From Calothrix sp. PCC 7103 (GTDB lineage: Bacteria; Cyanobacteriota; Cyanobacteriia; Cyanobacteriales; Nostocaceae), in NCBI RefSeq assembly GCF_000331305.1, contig NZ_KB217478.1:6187646-6251645 (forward strand): a stretch of DNA of 64,000 nt, written 5' to 3'. Under the pieces are notes generated by a model, which was not told where the DNA came from, did no database searches, and saw only the letters and a program-made list of their open reading frames with translations. A program made the translations under genes and the position numbers. Shown here in pieces: positions 1-9,053 of this stretch; the first letter of the stretch is position 1; each line of letters starts with the position of its first letter.

Positions 1-22
1 GAGCAATTTAGTTATTTAGTCA

Positions 23-50
23 TGTGGCAGTAAAAAATCTGTCACATTTT
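23..50 (+). terminator. Possible terminator of an upstream gene
   Basis: TGTGGCAG (23-30) and CTGTCACA (39-46) form an 8-bp stem with one G-T pair, followed by TTTT. It lies before rtcB and may end a gene lying left of the window. The stem is short and AT-rich, so support is weak. Nothing else is seen in positions 1-227. Confidence 0.35.
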
Positions 51-227
51 CAACCCCATTTTTTGCAATTTGTGAAATAGTGGAAACATCACCTAGCTAG
101 TTGCATGTTGTTTAAGTACAAATGTGATTAAGCAAACACTCCTAGAGACGCGGCTGCTGAACCATGTCTCAACTCTTCAAAAAGTAAAAAATTACTTGAG
201 TACTAGTTATTCACAACTAGAGGTTTC

Positions 228-1676
228 ATGCAGCCCAAAAATATGTGTCGTCTCCTGCGTGCGTTGTCACGTCAGGGTTTGGATGTTAGCTACGAAAATA
301 AAACTTATTCGGTTCGCTTAAATAAATCAAAGCAAGATGTACCTGTTGCTTCAGTTCTTTTACCCGAAGATTTTCCTGTTGAAGCAAAGGCTTTAAATCA
401 ACTTGCACTACTTGCCAGTATGCAACATCCTGCTGGTGGGTGTGTATGCGGTGCCTGTGCGACACCAGATTTTCATCCAGGAGATGCAGGTGTTGCTATT
501 GGTTCGGTTATTGAAACCGAGAATATGGTGATTCCTGCTGCCGTCGGTTCTGATATTAACTGCGGAATGCGGTTACATGTTGCAAATTTAACCATCGATA
601 AATTTCTCGCACAGCGTGACAAATTTGTCGAATTAATGAAAGGCGATTACTTTTTTGGTACTCGTGATGTGACGATGACCGCTTCAAGTATGCGCGCGTT
701 ATTTCAGGATGGTGTGCTGGGATGGGTTGATGCTATGTGGAAGGCGCCAACAGGAAGTTTCGTTAAATCAGATTTTGCACAGTTAGCCAAAGAAGTAGAC
801 CGTATTTTTCTTAATGGTTCGATGGAAGGTAACTGGAAAAAGGCGCCATGTGAGCTTGTGCCAGATGAAGGAGTTGTGCGCGATGGAGGTTTAGCCACTA
901 TTGGTGGTGGCAATCATTTTGTTGAAATTCAGCGTGTAGACAAAATTGAAAATCGTGGACTCGCGCATTTATGGGGAGTAAAAGAAGGGCAGCTTGCTTT
1001 TATGATTCACTCAGGTTCACGTAACGTTGGTAAATATATCGGTGGTGCTTGGCGTGATAAAGCAAAAGCTACTTGGGGTAGGAGTGTAAAATATCCTGAC
1101 TCGAATATCTTCCCATTATCAACAAATTCGCACCCTGAACTTGTAGCAAGTTATCTACAAGCAGAAGCAACAGCAGCAAACTACGCATTTATGAATCGTT
1201 TACTTTTAGCGGAGTTATTACGACTACGCTTACGTCAAGTATTTGGTGATATTGAGGTGCCGCTAGTTTACGATTTACCTCACAATATAACTTTACCTCA
1301 ACCCCTAATTAACAAATGGGTGACACGTAAAGGCGCCTGTCCGGCATTTGATAATCAACCCGTAATTATTCCCGGTTCGATGGGCGCCACTTCATATTTG
1401 TGTGTAGGAAAAAGTAACCCTAAGTTTCTAAATTCTGCATCTCACGGTGCAGGAAGACAACGTAGTCGCTTTGAATTAACCCGTCAAGGTGCTTCATACA
1501 CCGAACAAGAATTGGGGTTAACTGGAGTTGACTGTATTACTTTACGCGAAGAACGTCGAATTGAAGAGGCGCCTGTCGCTTATAAACCAATACAATCAGT
1601 TATTGATGTACAAGTAGAAGCAAAAATGATTGAAGTTGTAGCTTCTTTAAGCCCAATATTAACTTTCAAAGCCTAA
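228..1676 (+). CDS. rtcB: RtcB family RNA-splicing ligase
   Basis: RtcB ligases join 2',3'-cyclic phosphate or 3'-phosphate RNA ends to 5'-OH ends, using GTP and Mn2+ through a guanylylated histidine. The 482-residue protein shows the family blocks in order: PDFHPGDAGVAIGSVI, then GSDINCGM with the metal-binding Cys, GGGNHFVEIQ, HSGSRNVG, and SHGAGR near the C-terminus with the expected nucleotidyl-accepting His. The ATG at 228 is preceded by AGAGG (219-223). It is a single-gene unit convergent with glgP. Three GGCGCC sites within its first 1.4 kb mark it as native. The family is certain; whether it heals tRNA, mRNA or damaged rRNA cannot be told from sequence. Confidence 0.93.
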   Translation: MQPKNMCRLLRALSRQGLDVSYENKTYSVRLNKSKQDVPVASVLLPEDFPVEAKALNQLALLASMQHPAGGCVCGACATPDFHPGDAGVAIGSVIETENMVIPAAVGSDINCGMRLHVANLTIDKFLAQRDKFVELMKGDYFFGTRDVTMTASSMRALFQDGVLGWVDAMWKAPTGSFVKSDFAQLAKEVDRIFLNGSMEGNWKKAPCELVPDEGVVRDGGLATIGGGNHFVEIQRVDKIENRGLAHLWGVKEGQLAFMIHSGSRNVGKYIGGAWRDKAKATWGRSVKYPDSNIFPLSTNSHPELVASYLQAEATAANYAFMNRLLLAELLRLRLRQVFGDIEVPLVYDLPHNITLPQPLINKWVTRKGACPAFDNQPVIIPGSMGATSYLCVGKSNPKFLNSASHGAGRQRSRFELTRQGASYTEQELGLTGVDCITLREERRIEEAPVAYKPIQSVIDVQVEAKMIEVVASLSPILTFKA

Positions 1677-1722
1677 AAACAACAAACCATCTTGTGGCAT
1701 CTCTTGTGGCATCTCTTGTGGA

Positions 1723-1745
1723 ACGGGCATCCTTGCCCGTTTTTC
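1723..1745 (+). terminator. Repeat-derived terminator after rtcB
   Basis: ACGGGC-ATCCTT-GCCCGT (1723-1740) is a 6-bp GC stem followed by TTTTC, fitting Rho-independent termination of rtcB. The same 18-mer occurs inverted at 60335-60352, so it belongs to a dispersed repeat. The preceding bases repeat 'catctcttgtgg' twice. Confidence 0.6.
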
Positions 1746-1788
1746 TTCAGCATCTTCTTCTTGTATCATCTTGAAAATTAGAATTAGG

Positions 1789-1806
1789 GCGGGCAGGGAT
1801 GCCCGC
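1789..1806. repeat. GCGGGC/GCCCGC hairpin repeat
   Basis: GCGGGC-AGGGAT-GCCCGC is a variant of the hairpin 50 bp to the left. It lies between the convergent genes rtcB and glgP, just beyond the glgP stop. It may act as the glgP terminator although no T-run follows. Confidence 0.45.
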
Positions 1807-1821
1807 TCCATAAGATTGATT

Positions 1822-4356
1822 TTACAGTTCTAAGGCAAAGTGTTGGTGGGAATATTCCTGGAGTTCAATTTGTGTGCGCTCAACTTTCCAGATGTCTTGG
1901 CAATATTCGCGAACCGCTCGGTCAGATGAAAATTTACCTGTACGTGCGGTATTAAGAATTGACATTTTTGTCCAGCTAGCAGTGTCAAGATATGCTTGGC
2001 TTACTCGGTCTTGGCAGTCGATGTAAGATTGATAGTCTGCCATTAACATGTAAGGGTCGCCGTATAATAAGGAATCTATCAAGGGTTTGAATAGTTCTAC
2101 GTTACCATTTGCGAAGTGTCCTGATGCTATTAAGTCGATGACTTTACGCAATTCTAGGTTTGTTTCGTAGTAAGAACCAGGGTAGTATCCTTGCCATCTT
2201 AGGCTTTGTATTTCGTCGTTGGTTAGTCCAAATAAGAAGAAGTTTTCTTCTCCTACTTGTTCTCTAATTTCAATGTTGGCGCCATCGAGTGTACCAATTG
2301 TAATTGCTCCATTGAGGGCAAATTTCATATTTCCTGTTCCGGAAGCTTCTTTACCTGCGGTGGAAATTTGTTCGGATAAATCTGCTGCTGGGTAAACTAG
2401 CTGACTGTTGGTGACGTTATAGTCTGGGAAGAAAACGACTTTGATTTGATTACGTAAATTTGGGTCGTTATTAACGACTTCTGCCACAGAGTTAATTAGC
2501 TTGATAATTAATTTAGCAGCAAAGTAACCGGGAGCAGCTTTTCCACCGAAGATAAATGTACGCGGTGTTATTTCTAAGTGGGGGTTTTCTTTGAGGCGAT
2601 TGTATAATGTGATGATGTGCAATAAGTTTAAGTGTTGGCGCTTGTATTCATGAATACGTTTTACTTGCACGTCAAACATACTCTCAGGATTGACAATAAC
2701 ACCTGTACGCTGTTTAATTAGTTCTGCCAAACCTATCTTATTGTTGAGTTTAACTGTGTGCCACTGCTCACAGAAAGCTGCATCATCAACAAATATTTCT
2801 AACTTGCGTAAATCTTCGAGATTCTTTACCCAGTCGGCGCCAATTTTATTGGTGATTAAATTGTTAAGTCCCGAATTATTTAGCACCATAAAACGACGTG
2901 GGGTCACACCGTTGGTTTTATTGCTAAATTTTTCAGGGTAAATTTCATAAAAGTCTCGTAGTACGGTTTCTTGTAACAGTTCGGTGTGTAATTGTGCTAC
3001 ACCATTGATTGCATGAGAAGCAACACAAGCTAGGTTTGCCATTCTAACATAACGTTCACCCGATTCATCAATTATCGACAAGCGTGCGAGTCGTTCATCG
3101 TCGTCTGGATGCTGAAGTCGGATTTCTTCTAAGAAACGGTGATTGATTTCGTAGATTATTTCTAATAATCTTGGTAGCAATGAACCAAATAAGTTTAAAG
3201 ACCATTTTTCTAATGCTTCCGGCAAAAGAGTATGGTTAGTGTAAGCAAAGGTTTTTTGTGTTATTTCCCATGCTTGATTCCAATCGAGTTGATGTTCATC
3301 TATTAAAAGTCGCATTAATTCTGCGACCGCAATAGCTGGGTGAGTATCATTTAACTGAGCAGCAAATTCCTCATGAAAGCTTTCGATAGGTAAATTTCGC
3401 TCTTTAAGAATTCGTATCATGTCTTGTAACGAACATGAAACAAAAAAGTACTGTTGTTCTAAACGGAGTTGTTTACCTGAAAATGACTCATCGTTTGGAT
3501 AAAGTACTTTACTAATATTCTCGCAAGATACTTTTTGGTCGATTGCACCATAGTAATCACCACGATTGAATGCAGAAAAATCGAAAGATTCAGGCGCCTC
3601 TGCTCTCCACAAACGTAGAGTATTGGCTGTGTTTACCTTATAACCTAGTATTGGTGTGTCGTAGGGAATACCATTAACTACTTGATGTGGAATCCAACGA
3701 ACTTGAAAGCGACCTTCTTCATCGGTAAACTGCTCTGTATAACCGCCAAATTTAATGTGAACTTCCCACTCTGGGCGCCGAATTTCCCAAGGATTACCAT
3801 AACGTAACCATTTATCAGTAATTTCGACTTGCCACCCATCCTGGATTTTTTGGTCAAAAATACCAAATTCGTAACGAATACCGTAACCCAAAGCAGGTAT
3901 TTCTAGAGTTGCCAAAGAATCAAGATAGCACGCAGCTAACCGTCCTAAACCGCCGTTACCTAATCCAGGTTCTTCTTCAAGTTCGATTAACTTATCAAAA
4001 TTTAAACCTAATTCTTCAATAACTTGCTTAACCTCATCATAAATTCCTAAATTAATCAAGTTATTACCCAAATGGGGCCCAGTTAAAAACTCCGCAGAAA
4101 AATAGCAAACAGTACGCGCGCGGTTTTGGGTGTGAGCAGCAATTGAACTAATCCAGTGATGCAATACCCGGTCACGCACCGTATATGCTAACGCCATGTA
4201 GTAATCATTTTTTGTGGCAAGCGATGAAAACTTTCCTTGAACGTAAAACAGATTATCAAAAAAATCATGCTTTAGTGACTTAATATCTAAACCAATGCGG
4301 TTGTCTTTAGCTTCCTGAACCGTAGCATCTGAAATCTTGATATTCTGTTGTGTCAT
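1822..4356 (-). CDS. glgP: Glycogen/alpha-glucan phosphorylase
   Basis: Releases glucose-1-phosphate from glycogen in the cytoplasm by phosphorolysis with a pyridoxal-phosphate cofactor. At 844 residues it has the usual bacterial GlgP length. Visible family blocks are LGNGGLGRLAACYLDSLATL near residue 130, NDTHPAIAVAEL, KRIHEYKRQHLN, and the PLP-lysine region EASGTGNMKFALNG followed by GTLDGANIEI near residue 690. The start ATG (4354-4356) gives MTQQNIK. The upstream 150 bp before the histidine kinase stop holds a 13-bp hairpin. It appears monocistronic and convergent with rtcB. Several GGCGCC sites and ordinary codon use mark it as core genome. Identification is secure. Confidence 0.97.
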   Translation of the reverse strand: MTQQNIKISDATVQEAKDNRIGLDIKSLKHDFFDNLFYVQGKFSSLATKNDYYMALAYTVRDRVLHHWISSIAAHTQNRARTVCYFSAEFLTGPHLGNNLINLGIYDEVKQVIEELGLNFDKLIELEEEPGLGNGGLGRLAACYLDSLATLEIPALGYGIRYEFGIFDQKIQDGWQVEITDKWLRYGNPWEIRRPEWEVHIKFGGYTEQFTDEEGRFQVRWIPHQVVNGIPYDTPILGYKVNTANTLRLWRAEAPESFDFSAFNRGDYYGAIDQKVSCENISKVLYPNDESFSGKQLRLEQQYFFVSCSLQDMIRILKERNLPIESFHEEFAAQLNDTHPAIAVAELMRLLIDEHQLDWNQAWEITQKTFAYTNHTLLPEALEKWSLNLFGSLLPRLLEIIYEINHRFLEEIRLQHPDDDERLARLSIIDESGERYVRMANLACVASHAINGVAQLHTELLQETVLRDFYEIYPEKFSNKTNGVTPRRFMVLNNSGLNNLITNKIGADWVKNLEDLRKLEIFVDDAAFCEQWHTVKLNNKIGLAELIKQRTGVIVNPESMFDVQVKRIHEYKRQHLNLLHIITLYNRLKENPHLEITPRTFIFGGKAAPGYFAAKLIIKLINSVAEVVNNDPNLRNQIKVVFFPDYNVTNSQLVYPAADLSEQISTAGKEASGTGNMKFALNGAITIGTLDGANIEIREQVGEENFFLFGLTNDEIQSLRWQGYYPGSYYETNLELRKVIDLIASGHFANGNVELFKPLIDSLLYGDPYMLMADYQSYIDCQDRVSQAYLDTASWTKMSILNTARTGKFSSDRAVREYCQDIWKVERTQIELQEYSHQHFALEL

Positions 4357-4428
4357 AGTTTGTGATTGTTGGTGATAATTGACGCTCTAAAAGCAAAAGT
4401 TATGTATACAAACGCGCGTGCGATTGAC

Positions 4429-4462
4429 ATAATACATTAACAGGTCAAGGTTAATGTATTAT
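4429..4462. terminator. 13-bp hairpin between kinase stop and glgP
   Basis: ATAATACATTAAC (4429-4441) and GTTAATGTATTAT (4450-4462) are exact inverted repeats around an 8-nt loop. The hairpin sits about 50 bp past the stop of the minus-strand histidine kinase and about 75 bp upstream of glgP. It could terminate the kinase transcript or be an operator for glgP. The stem is AT-rich, so termination is uncertain. Confidence 0.45.
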
Positions 4463-4509
4463 TAAAAATAAGTATTGAAATTGCAAATAATAGTTAAATA
4501 TAGGTGTAC

Positions 4510-5763
4510 CTAACTTTCATAAAATTTTAAAGATTCATCAATAGGAAGTGTAATTAGAAATTCAGCACCTTGATTTTCGGTTGATGTACATTTGATTGTA
4601 CCACCGTGCTGTTCAACGATGATTTGATGACTTATAGATAAGCCTAAACCTGTTCCTTGTCCTACTGGTTTAGTGGTAAAAAACGGTCTAAAGATATTTT
4701 TGCAAACTTCTTTACTAATTCCACTGCCGTTATCGATTATTTGAATATTAATTTCATTTTTTTGAGCATATGATGTACAAATGCGAATAGTTGGTGTTTC
4801 TTCTTCTGTTTGACTTGTGGCTGCTTTTTTATTTAGTGCGTCGATAGCGTTATTGATGACATGAAAGAATACTTGATTTAATATACGCGGATTACAATAT
4901 ATTTTTGAAATTTCGCCATACTCTTTAATTACTGCAATATGTTTAGTCCGGCGCCCACAAGAGTTAAGACGATGGCTTAAAATTGTTAGTGTACTATCAA
5001 TACCTTCATGAATATCAGCTTTTTTAAAGTCTGTTTCATTCAGCCGTGAGAAACTTGATAGTGACTGTACTATTTCATTAATACGAGTTGTGCCTGCTTC
5101 CATAGAATTTAGAATGCTCGGAAAATCGGATTTGATAAACTCTAAGTCACTTGAAGCTATGGCATTAATTACTTTACTATCAGGATTTGGGTATACAGAA
5201 GCGTAAGTCTCTAAAAGGTCTAACAAATTTTTAGTGTATGAACTAACATACCCTAGGTTGCCTTCTATAAAGCTGACTGGGTTATTAATTTCGTGTGCGA
5301 CTCCAGCAACCATTTGCCCTAAAGCCAACATTGTTTCACGATGAATTGATTGTAATTGCGATTGTTGAACTTTCTGCAATTGAAACAAAATAGTTTCAGC
5401 ATTTTCTTTTGCCGCTCGGTACTTATCTTGTATTTGCAAAAATCTATTTAGAGTCCGATAGTACACGTTGACGCTAAACCAAACAAACAGCGCTCCCAGA
5501 AAGAAAACCATTCCAGTCAACAACGGTATCCATTCCAAAAGCTTTGCACTAATTAGATAAGCTAATAATGAGTAACCACACAGAAAAGAAATCATTAATC
5601 GATACATTATTTGCCAACTGGAACGGTCGGCTTCTATTTCAAATAAACTTAAAATTTTACTTGTTCTAAAAATACACAGCCCCATAATTCCGGCGCCAAG
5701 AATAATCATGGTGACAATGACAGATAAAACCACTGATGAAGTCAGCATGAGTTGATTGCACAC
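4510..5763 (-). CDS. Membrane sensor histidine kinase
   Basis: Orphan two-component histidine kinase of 417 residues. Three hydrophobic segments fill the first 105 residues, a short coiled region follows, then the HisKA dimerisation helix with the phospho-acceptor His near residue 157 (VAGVAHEINNPVSF). The HATPase_c boxes are complete: N box VINNAIDAL, G1 DNGSGIS, F box FRPFFTTKP, G2 GTGLGLSIS. No PAS, GAF or receiver domain is visible, so the input must come from the membrane region. The annotated start is GTG at 5763; an ATG five codons in (5746-5748) is an equally good start. No response regulator lies next to it. The substrate is unknown. Confidence 0.93.
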   Translation of the reverse strand: MCNQLMLTSSVVLSVIVTMIILGAGIMGLCIFRTSKILSLFEIEADRSSWQIMYRLMISFLCGYSLLAYLISAKLLEWIPLLTGMVFFLGALFVWFSVNVYYRTLNRFLQIQDKYRAAKENAETILFQLQKVQQSQLQSIHRETMLALGQMVAGVAHEINNPVSFIEGNLGYVSSYTKNLLDLLETYASVYPNPDSKVINAIASSDLEFIKSDFPSILNSMEAGTTRINEIVQSLSSFSRLNETDFKKADIHEGIDSTLTILSHRLNSCGRRTKHIAVIKEYGEISKIYCNPRILNQVFFHVINNAIDALNKKAATSQTEEETPTIRICTSYAQKNEINIQIIDNGSGISKEVCKNIFRPFFTTKPVGQGTGLGLSISHQIIVEQHGGTIKCTSTENQGAEFLITLPIDESLKFYES

Positions 5764-5892
5764 TGTAATCTGACTATTCTATTATGTGCTAATTGTATGG
5801 AGTATGACAAACTAAGTATGGAATATTACTGAAACTTTAATATACTAAATAGTATATTTATACCGAAATATCATAGAAACCCTTTTTTTATA

Positions 5893-6173
5893 CTATTTGT
5901 AGCCAAATATTCTCAATGCTTTCTTAGTTTCAGCTAAATTAGCCTTTTCTATTTCTCGGTTACTCTCTGATGAGACATGAAAATCTACCGTTTGAGCTTC
6001 TAAATTCCAAATAGCAACTAATCGATTATTTTTGTACCCACTACAAATAAAAGCATCAATACTACAGGATTGTACTATTGAGAAGATACTGGTGCCTTAG
6101 CTTGAGCAACTAATAATCCAGGTGAACCCAATAAACAAATTAAACTCAATAAAAATGTTTTTTTAATTGACAT
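5893..6173 (-). pseudogene. Frameshifted small secreted protein
   Basis: From the ATG at 6171-6173 a signal-peptide-like stretch (MSIKKTFLLSLICLLGSPGL, ending VAQA) runs 33 codons and stops at TAG within 'CTCAATAG'. In another frame the reading continues at once for about 60 codons (QSCSIDAFICSGYKNNRLVA ... LRIFGYK) to a TAG at 5893-5895. The total length, 281 bp, is two bases over a multiple of three, so one indel explains the break. The intact product would be an exported protein of about 93 residues with two cysteines early in the mature part. The family is not recognised. The rest of 5764-6387 has no gene. Confidence 0.72.
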
Positions 6174-6268
6174 TTTTTGATTACACAATTCTAACTTAGG
6201 ATAGTAAACCTAAGATGTCACTGCAATAAATACTGATATTTCACAACTTTGCTAAAACTTTATAATCA

Positions 6269-6283
6269 AGAAACCCGGTTTCT
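6269..6283. repeat. AGAAACCCGGTTTCT palindrome
   Basis: A 15-base near-perfect palindrome found intact again at 34273-34287 and in part at 60393-60404. All copies are intergenic. It is one of the short dispersed palindromes often seen between cyanobacterial genes. Confidence 0.55.
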
Positions 6284-6387
6284 AGTAATTAAGATGCAAT
6301 TTGTTGGCAATATCTGGCGGGATATATAACCCACTATGAGGTAAATTAGCAATTAGCGGTATTGCTTTAACTTTAGGTGTATGTATT

Positions 6388-7101
6388 GTGAATAATTTCA
6401 TCAATTTTGATTTGTGGGATACATTGTTGAAAAAGTATGTTAATGAGCAGGGACGTGTTAACTACGCTGCTTGGAAACGGAATGAACCAGAGGTGTTAGC
6501 TAATTGGCTATCGACTATCGCGACACTACAAATAAACGAGAAATCCGGGACTCCCCTAAACATTAATGACCAGTTGGCTTTGTGGGTAAACTTTTATAAT
6601 GCGTTTACAGTTGCAACAATTTTAGAAAAATATCCAATTAAGTCAGTATTACCAAGAATTTTAGGAATACCAAATTGGCTAGGTTTCTTATCGTTTTTTC
6701 AGCGTCAGATTTATATAGTTGGCGGTAAAAACTACAGTTTAGCTGAAATTGAAAACAAGATACTGAGAGAAAAATTACAGGAACCACGAATACATTTTGC
6801 TATAGTATGCGCTTCTATAGGTTGTCCGTTACTGCGTGCAGGTGCTTACTACCCAGACCTAGTTCTTTCTCAGTTAGATCATGACGCGCGTCGTTTTATT
6901 AACAATCCAGACAAAGTAAAATACGATGCAGATAAAGACATACTCTATTGTAGCAAAATCTTTAAATGGTACCGTCAAGACTTTCTACAGGTGGCGCCAT
7001 CTGTACCCGAATATATACGCTCTTACCTAAATACCGAACTACCACTCACAGCATCAACTCCAGTAACGCATTTGTACTATGACTGGAATCTTAATCAGTA
7101 G
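6388..7101 (+). CDS. DUF547 domain-containing protein
   Basis: A 237-residue protein that is almost entirely a DUF547 domain. Recognisable blocks are the N-terminal YVNEQGRVNYAAW, the central QLALWVNFYNAFTVATIL, HFAIVCASIGCPLLRAGAY with two cysteines, and SKIFKWYRQDF. DUF547 proteins occur widely in bacteria and plants and their biochemical role is unsettled. The start is GTG at 6388; the nearest upstream ATG (6381) is out of frame. No clear signal peptide is present, unlike many relatives. It ends two bases before the stop of the convergent glycosyltransferase gene, leaving no room for a dedicated terminator. Confidence 0.9.
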   Translation: MNNFINFDLWDTLLKKYVNEQGRVNYAAWKRNEPEVLANWLSTIATLQINEKSGTPLNINDQLALWVNFYNAFTVATILEKYPIKSVLPRILGIPNWLGFLSFFQRQIYIVGGKNYSLAEIENKILREKLQEPRIHFAIVCASIGCPLLRAGAYYPDLVLSQLDHDARRFINNPDKVKYDADKDILYCSKIFKWYRQDFLQVAPSVPEYIRSYLNTELPLTASTPVTHLYYDWNLNQ

Positions 7102-7103
7102 TT

Positions 7104-7859
7104 CTACCGTATATCCTCGTAAAACTTTTTGAGATAATTAGCATCAACACCAACACCCCACAAAATTCCCACATATAAATAAATAGCTGTTGCTTTAATT
7201 GCACCCCAACGTGCAACGCGACGGTCAGAACTTGTAACAACGCGGTTAACTAAGCGAATTTGTCCTAACTTGAATAATTTTAAACACAAATCACCATCTT
7301 CCATAATTGGTAATGCTTCATTAAACCCACCACATTTTAAAAAATCCTGGCGTCTACAAAACATTACTTGGTCACCAAATAATAATCGTAAACCTTTAAA
7401 AAATGAGTAGGGACGAAATATTAAGGGTGCATAGTAAGTTTTTAGGTAATTGTGCAGTGATATACCCCAGCGTGTTGTTTGAGTACCTGTCATTAAAGAA
7501 ATAAATCCACCACAGGAAATTTTTGAGTTTGTCAGAGTTTGTTCAATCACTGTGACTATATCATGGGATACCTGAGTATCAGCATGGAGAAAGCATAAAA
7601 TATCACCACTCGTGACTTTGGCGCCAAAATTCATTTGAACCGCTCGTCCCTTGATATCACATTTAATAATTTGTACATCTACATTCAGAGGGAAAAAATG
7701 CAAGCAGTATTTAGCTAATTCGATTGTATTATCTGAGCTTCCTCCATCAACTATCACAATTTCTTTTGCTTTTGGGTTAAGAACAGTTAGTTGACGCAGT
7801 GTTTGCTCTAAACTGCTTGCTTCATTAAGAGTGGGTATGATAATCGATACACTCGACAT
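7104..7859 (-). CDS. TIGR04283-type family 2 glycosyltransferase
   Basis: A 251-residue GT-A fold glycosyltransferase, probably membrane-peripheral. The N-terminus VSIIIPTLNEASSLEQTL, the nucleotide-sugar block IVIVDGGSSDNT near residue 35, the DXD-like FLHADTQV near residue 90, and GGFNEALPIMEDGDLCLKL near residue 180 match the TIGR04283 group. Some members of that group work on arsenosugars, but the name does not fix the substrate. Its ATG overlaps the stop of the 33-residue membrane protein gene (TAATG), so the two are probably translationally coupled. The gene is the last of the minus-strand run that begins with the PerR-like regulator. Confidence 0.9.
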   Translation of the reverse strand: MSSVSIIIPTLNEASSLEQTLRQLTVLNPKAKEIVIVDGGSSDNTIELAKYCLHFFPLNVDVQIIKCDIKGRAVQMNFGAKVTSGDILCFLHADTQVSHDIVTVIEQTLTNSKISCGGFISLMTGTQTTRWGISLHNYLKTYYAPLIFRPYSFFKGLRLLFGDQVMFCRRQDFLKCGGFNEALPIMEDGDLCLKLFKLGQIRLVNRVVTSSDRRVARWGAIKATAIYLYVGILWGVGVDANYLKKFYEDIR

Positions 7860-7960
7860 TATCTTCTCGTTGTTTTCTGGCGCCGCATCCAGTTTAATCC
7901 AAGAGTGAGAGCTAATACCACAATCACAATAAAAAATACCAAGCCAGCTATTTTTCGCAT
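7859..7960 (-). CDS. 33-residue single-pass membrane protein
   Basis: A short reading frame read directly on the minus strand. It begins ATG at 7958-7960, with GAGG about 12 bases upstream, and encodes MRKIAGLVFFIVIVVLALTL followed by a short basic tail ending MRRQKTTRR. That is one transmembrane helix with a positive C-terminus. It fits exactly between two co-directional genes, and its TAA overlaps the glycosyltransferase ATG as TAATG. The placement, ribosome site and overlap favour a real gene. Function is unknown; small photosynthetic or transporter subunits have this shape, but no family was recognised. Confidence 0.62.
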   Translation of the reverse strand: MRKIAGLVFFIVIVVLALTLGLNWMRRQKTTRR

Positions 7961-7972
7961 GGTAAAGTTACC

Positions 7973-8587
7973 TCAATATTCTTTTATCCATAATGCTAAA
8001 CCACCACCGCGACCACGCGCTGCAATGAAGTTTTCAGTTACTAAAAAGAATGCAAAAAACGCTAGTTTGGCTATTTTTTGGTCATAAAAATTACTTTTAT
8101 TTGTTTGACTAGCAGGGACATTCCCACTATATACCTTGTAATTAAATAAATTTATTTCATAAGTATGGAAGTCAAAAGCTAGTAGATTTTTTTTATCTAT
8201 ATATTGAGTTAAGCCTGATAATTCAAGTGCAAATCCGCCAAACTGAATTTTATTACTTATTCTACCTCTGTTTATAGATGTATCTAATGTATCAAAACCT
8301 ATATAAGCAGGAGAAAATTTAGGCATGTAAAAACCTTTACCTAAAATTATGCCGGAACGTTTTCTGACTTTACGTGTTCCAGTGGCAAAACACAGGCGCC
8401 AGTTCCCTGATAATGAGGTAAACGGGTACGTTAATTTTTGTTGCTTTGCTGTTTTCTCTGCTTGTAGTAGTGCATTCACAACTACATCAGGTTTGGGACG
8501 AGTTTTACTGCTATCTCTAAATGCATCTGCTGCTTGGGCTAAGTCGGTAATAAAATCAGTGTTGGATATCACAGTTGCAGGTTCCAT
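7973..8587 (-). CDS. PAP/fibrillin-like protein
   Basis: A 204-residue soluble protein. The pattern LTYPFTSLSGNWRLCFATGT near residue 55, a beta-rich middle, and the C-terminal RGRGGGLALWIKEY resemble cyanobacterial and plastid lipid-associated (fibrillin-type) proteins, which bind lipids in thylakoid-associated globules. Support is pattern memory, not a profile match. Its ATG (8585-8587) lies inside the upstream Fur-family gene, a 32-bp overlap in another frame, which suggests coupled translation. It is followed at once by the 33-residue membrane protein. The long overlap leaves open a later start, but no better one is evident. Confidence 0.58.
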   Translation of the reverse strand: MEPATVISNTDFITDLAQAADAFRDSSKTRPKPDVVVNALLQAEKTAKQQKLTYPFTSLSGNWRLCFATGTRKVRKRSGIILGKGFYMPKFSPAYIGFDTLDTSINRGRISNKIQFGGFALELSGLTQYIDKKNLLAFDFHTYEINLFNYKVYSGNVPASQTNKSNFYDQKIAKLAFFAFFLVTENFIAARGRGGGLALWIKEY

Positions 8588-8978
8588 ATACAGTAACTTC
8601 GTAAGTTTGCGCTTTTAACCCTGGACGTAATTTATCTAAACTAACATCGGGAAAAGCCTCCCAAGGAATATCTTCTATTGTTTTGCACTCACGACAATAA
8701 AAGTGATGGTGCTTTTCTACATTCGCGTCGTAGCGTGATACACCTGCTTCTAAAAGAACTTCACGCACTAAACCAACATCGCGTAAAGCTTGAAGCGCAC
8801 TGTATACTGTTGCTTGCGATGATATTGGCGCCTGCTTATTCAAGTCAAGAAGTATCTGCTCTGCTGTTGGATGGTCTTGACGTGATAGTAAGTTCGCGTA
8901 AACGGCAAACCGCTGAGGTGTCACTTTTAGTCCTTTTCCTCTTAAGGTCTTAACTATATCATCGACTAATTCTTTCAT
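8556..8978 (-). CDS. PerR-like Fur family regulator
   Basis: A 140-residue Fur-family repressor. The N-terminal winged helix includes VTPQRFAVYANLL and SSQATVYSALQAL; the metal-binding half has H36, HHH (90-92) and C95-x-x-C98. The C-terminal zinc pair is C134-N-C136, a CxC where many relatives have CxxC. It is transcribed away from a peroxiredoxin-MsrA pair with 188 bp between them, the usual arrangement of peroxide-sensing PerR and its targets. A 19-bp palindrome in that gap is a candidate operator. PerR rather than Fur or Zur is inferred from this context and the small size. Confidence 0.9.
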   Translation of the reverse strand: MKELVDDIVKTLRGKGLKVTPQRFAVYANLLSRQDHPTAEQILLDLNKQAPISSQATVYSALQALRDVGLVREVLLEAGVSRYDANVEKHHHFYCRECKTIEDIPWEAFPDVSLDKLRPGLKAQTYEVTVYGTCNCDIQH

Positions 8979-9053
8979 TTCTTATTGCTGTTACTTAATG
9001 GTGTCTTTTTATTGTAATGGTTCGCGTCTTAAAATCATACTACAATCAGAAAC

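Noticed and set aside
124-321. Plus-strand open frame overlapping the rtcB start
   Set aside because: It overlaps the certain rtcB gene in another frame, has low-information composition and no ribosome site.
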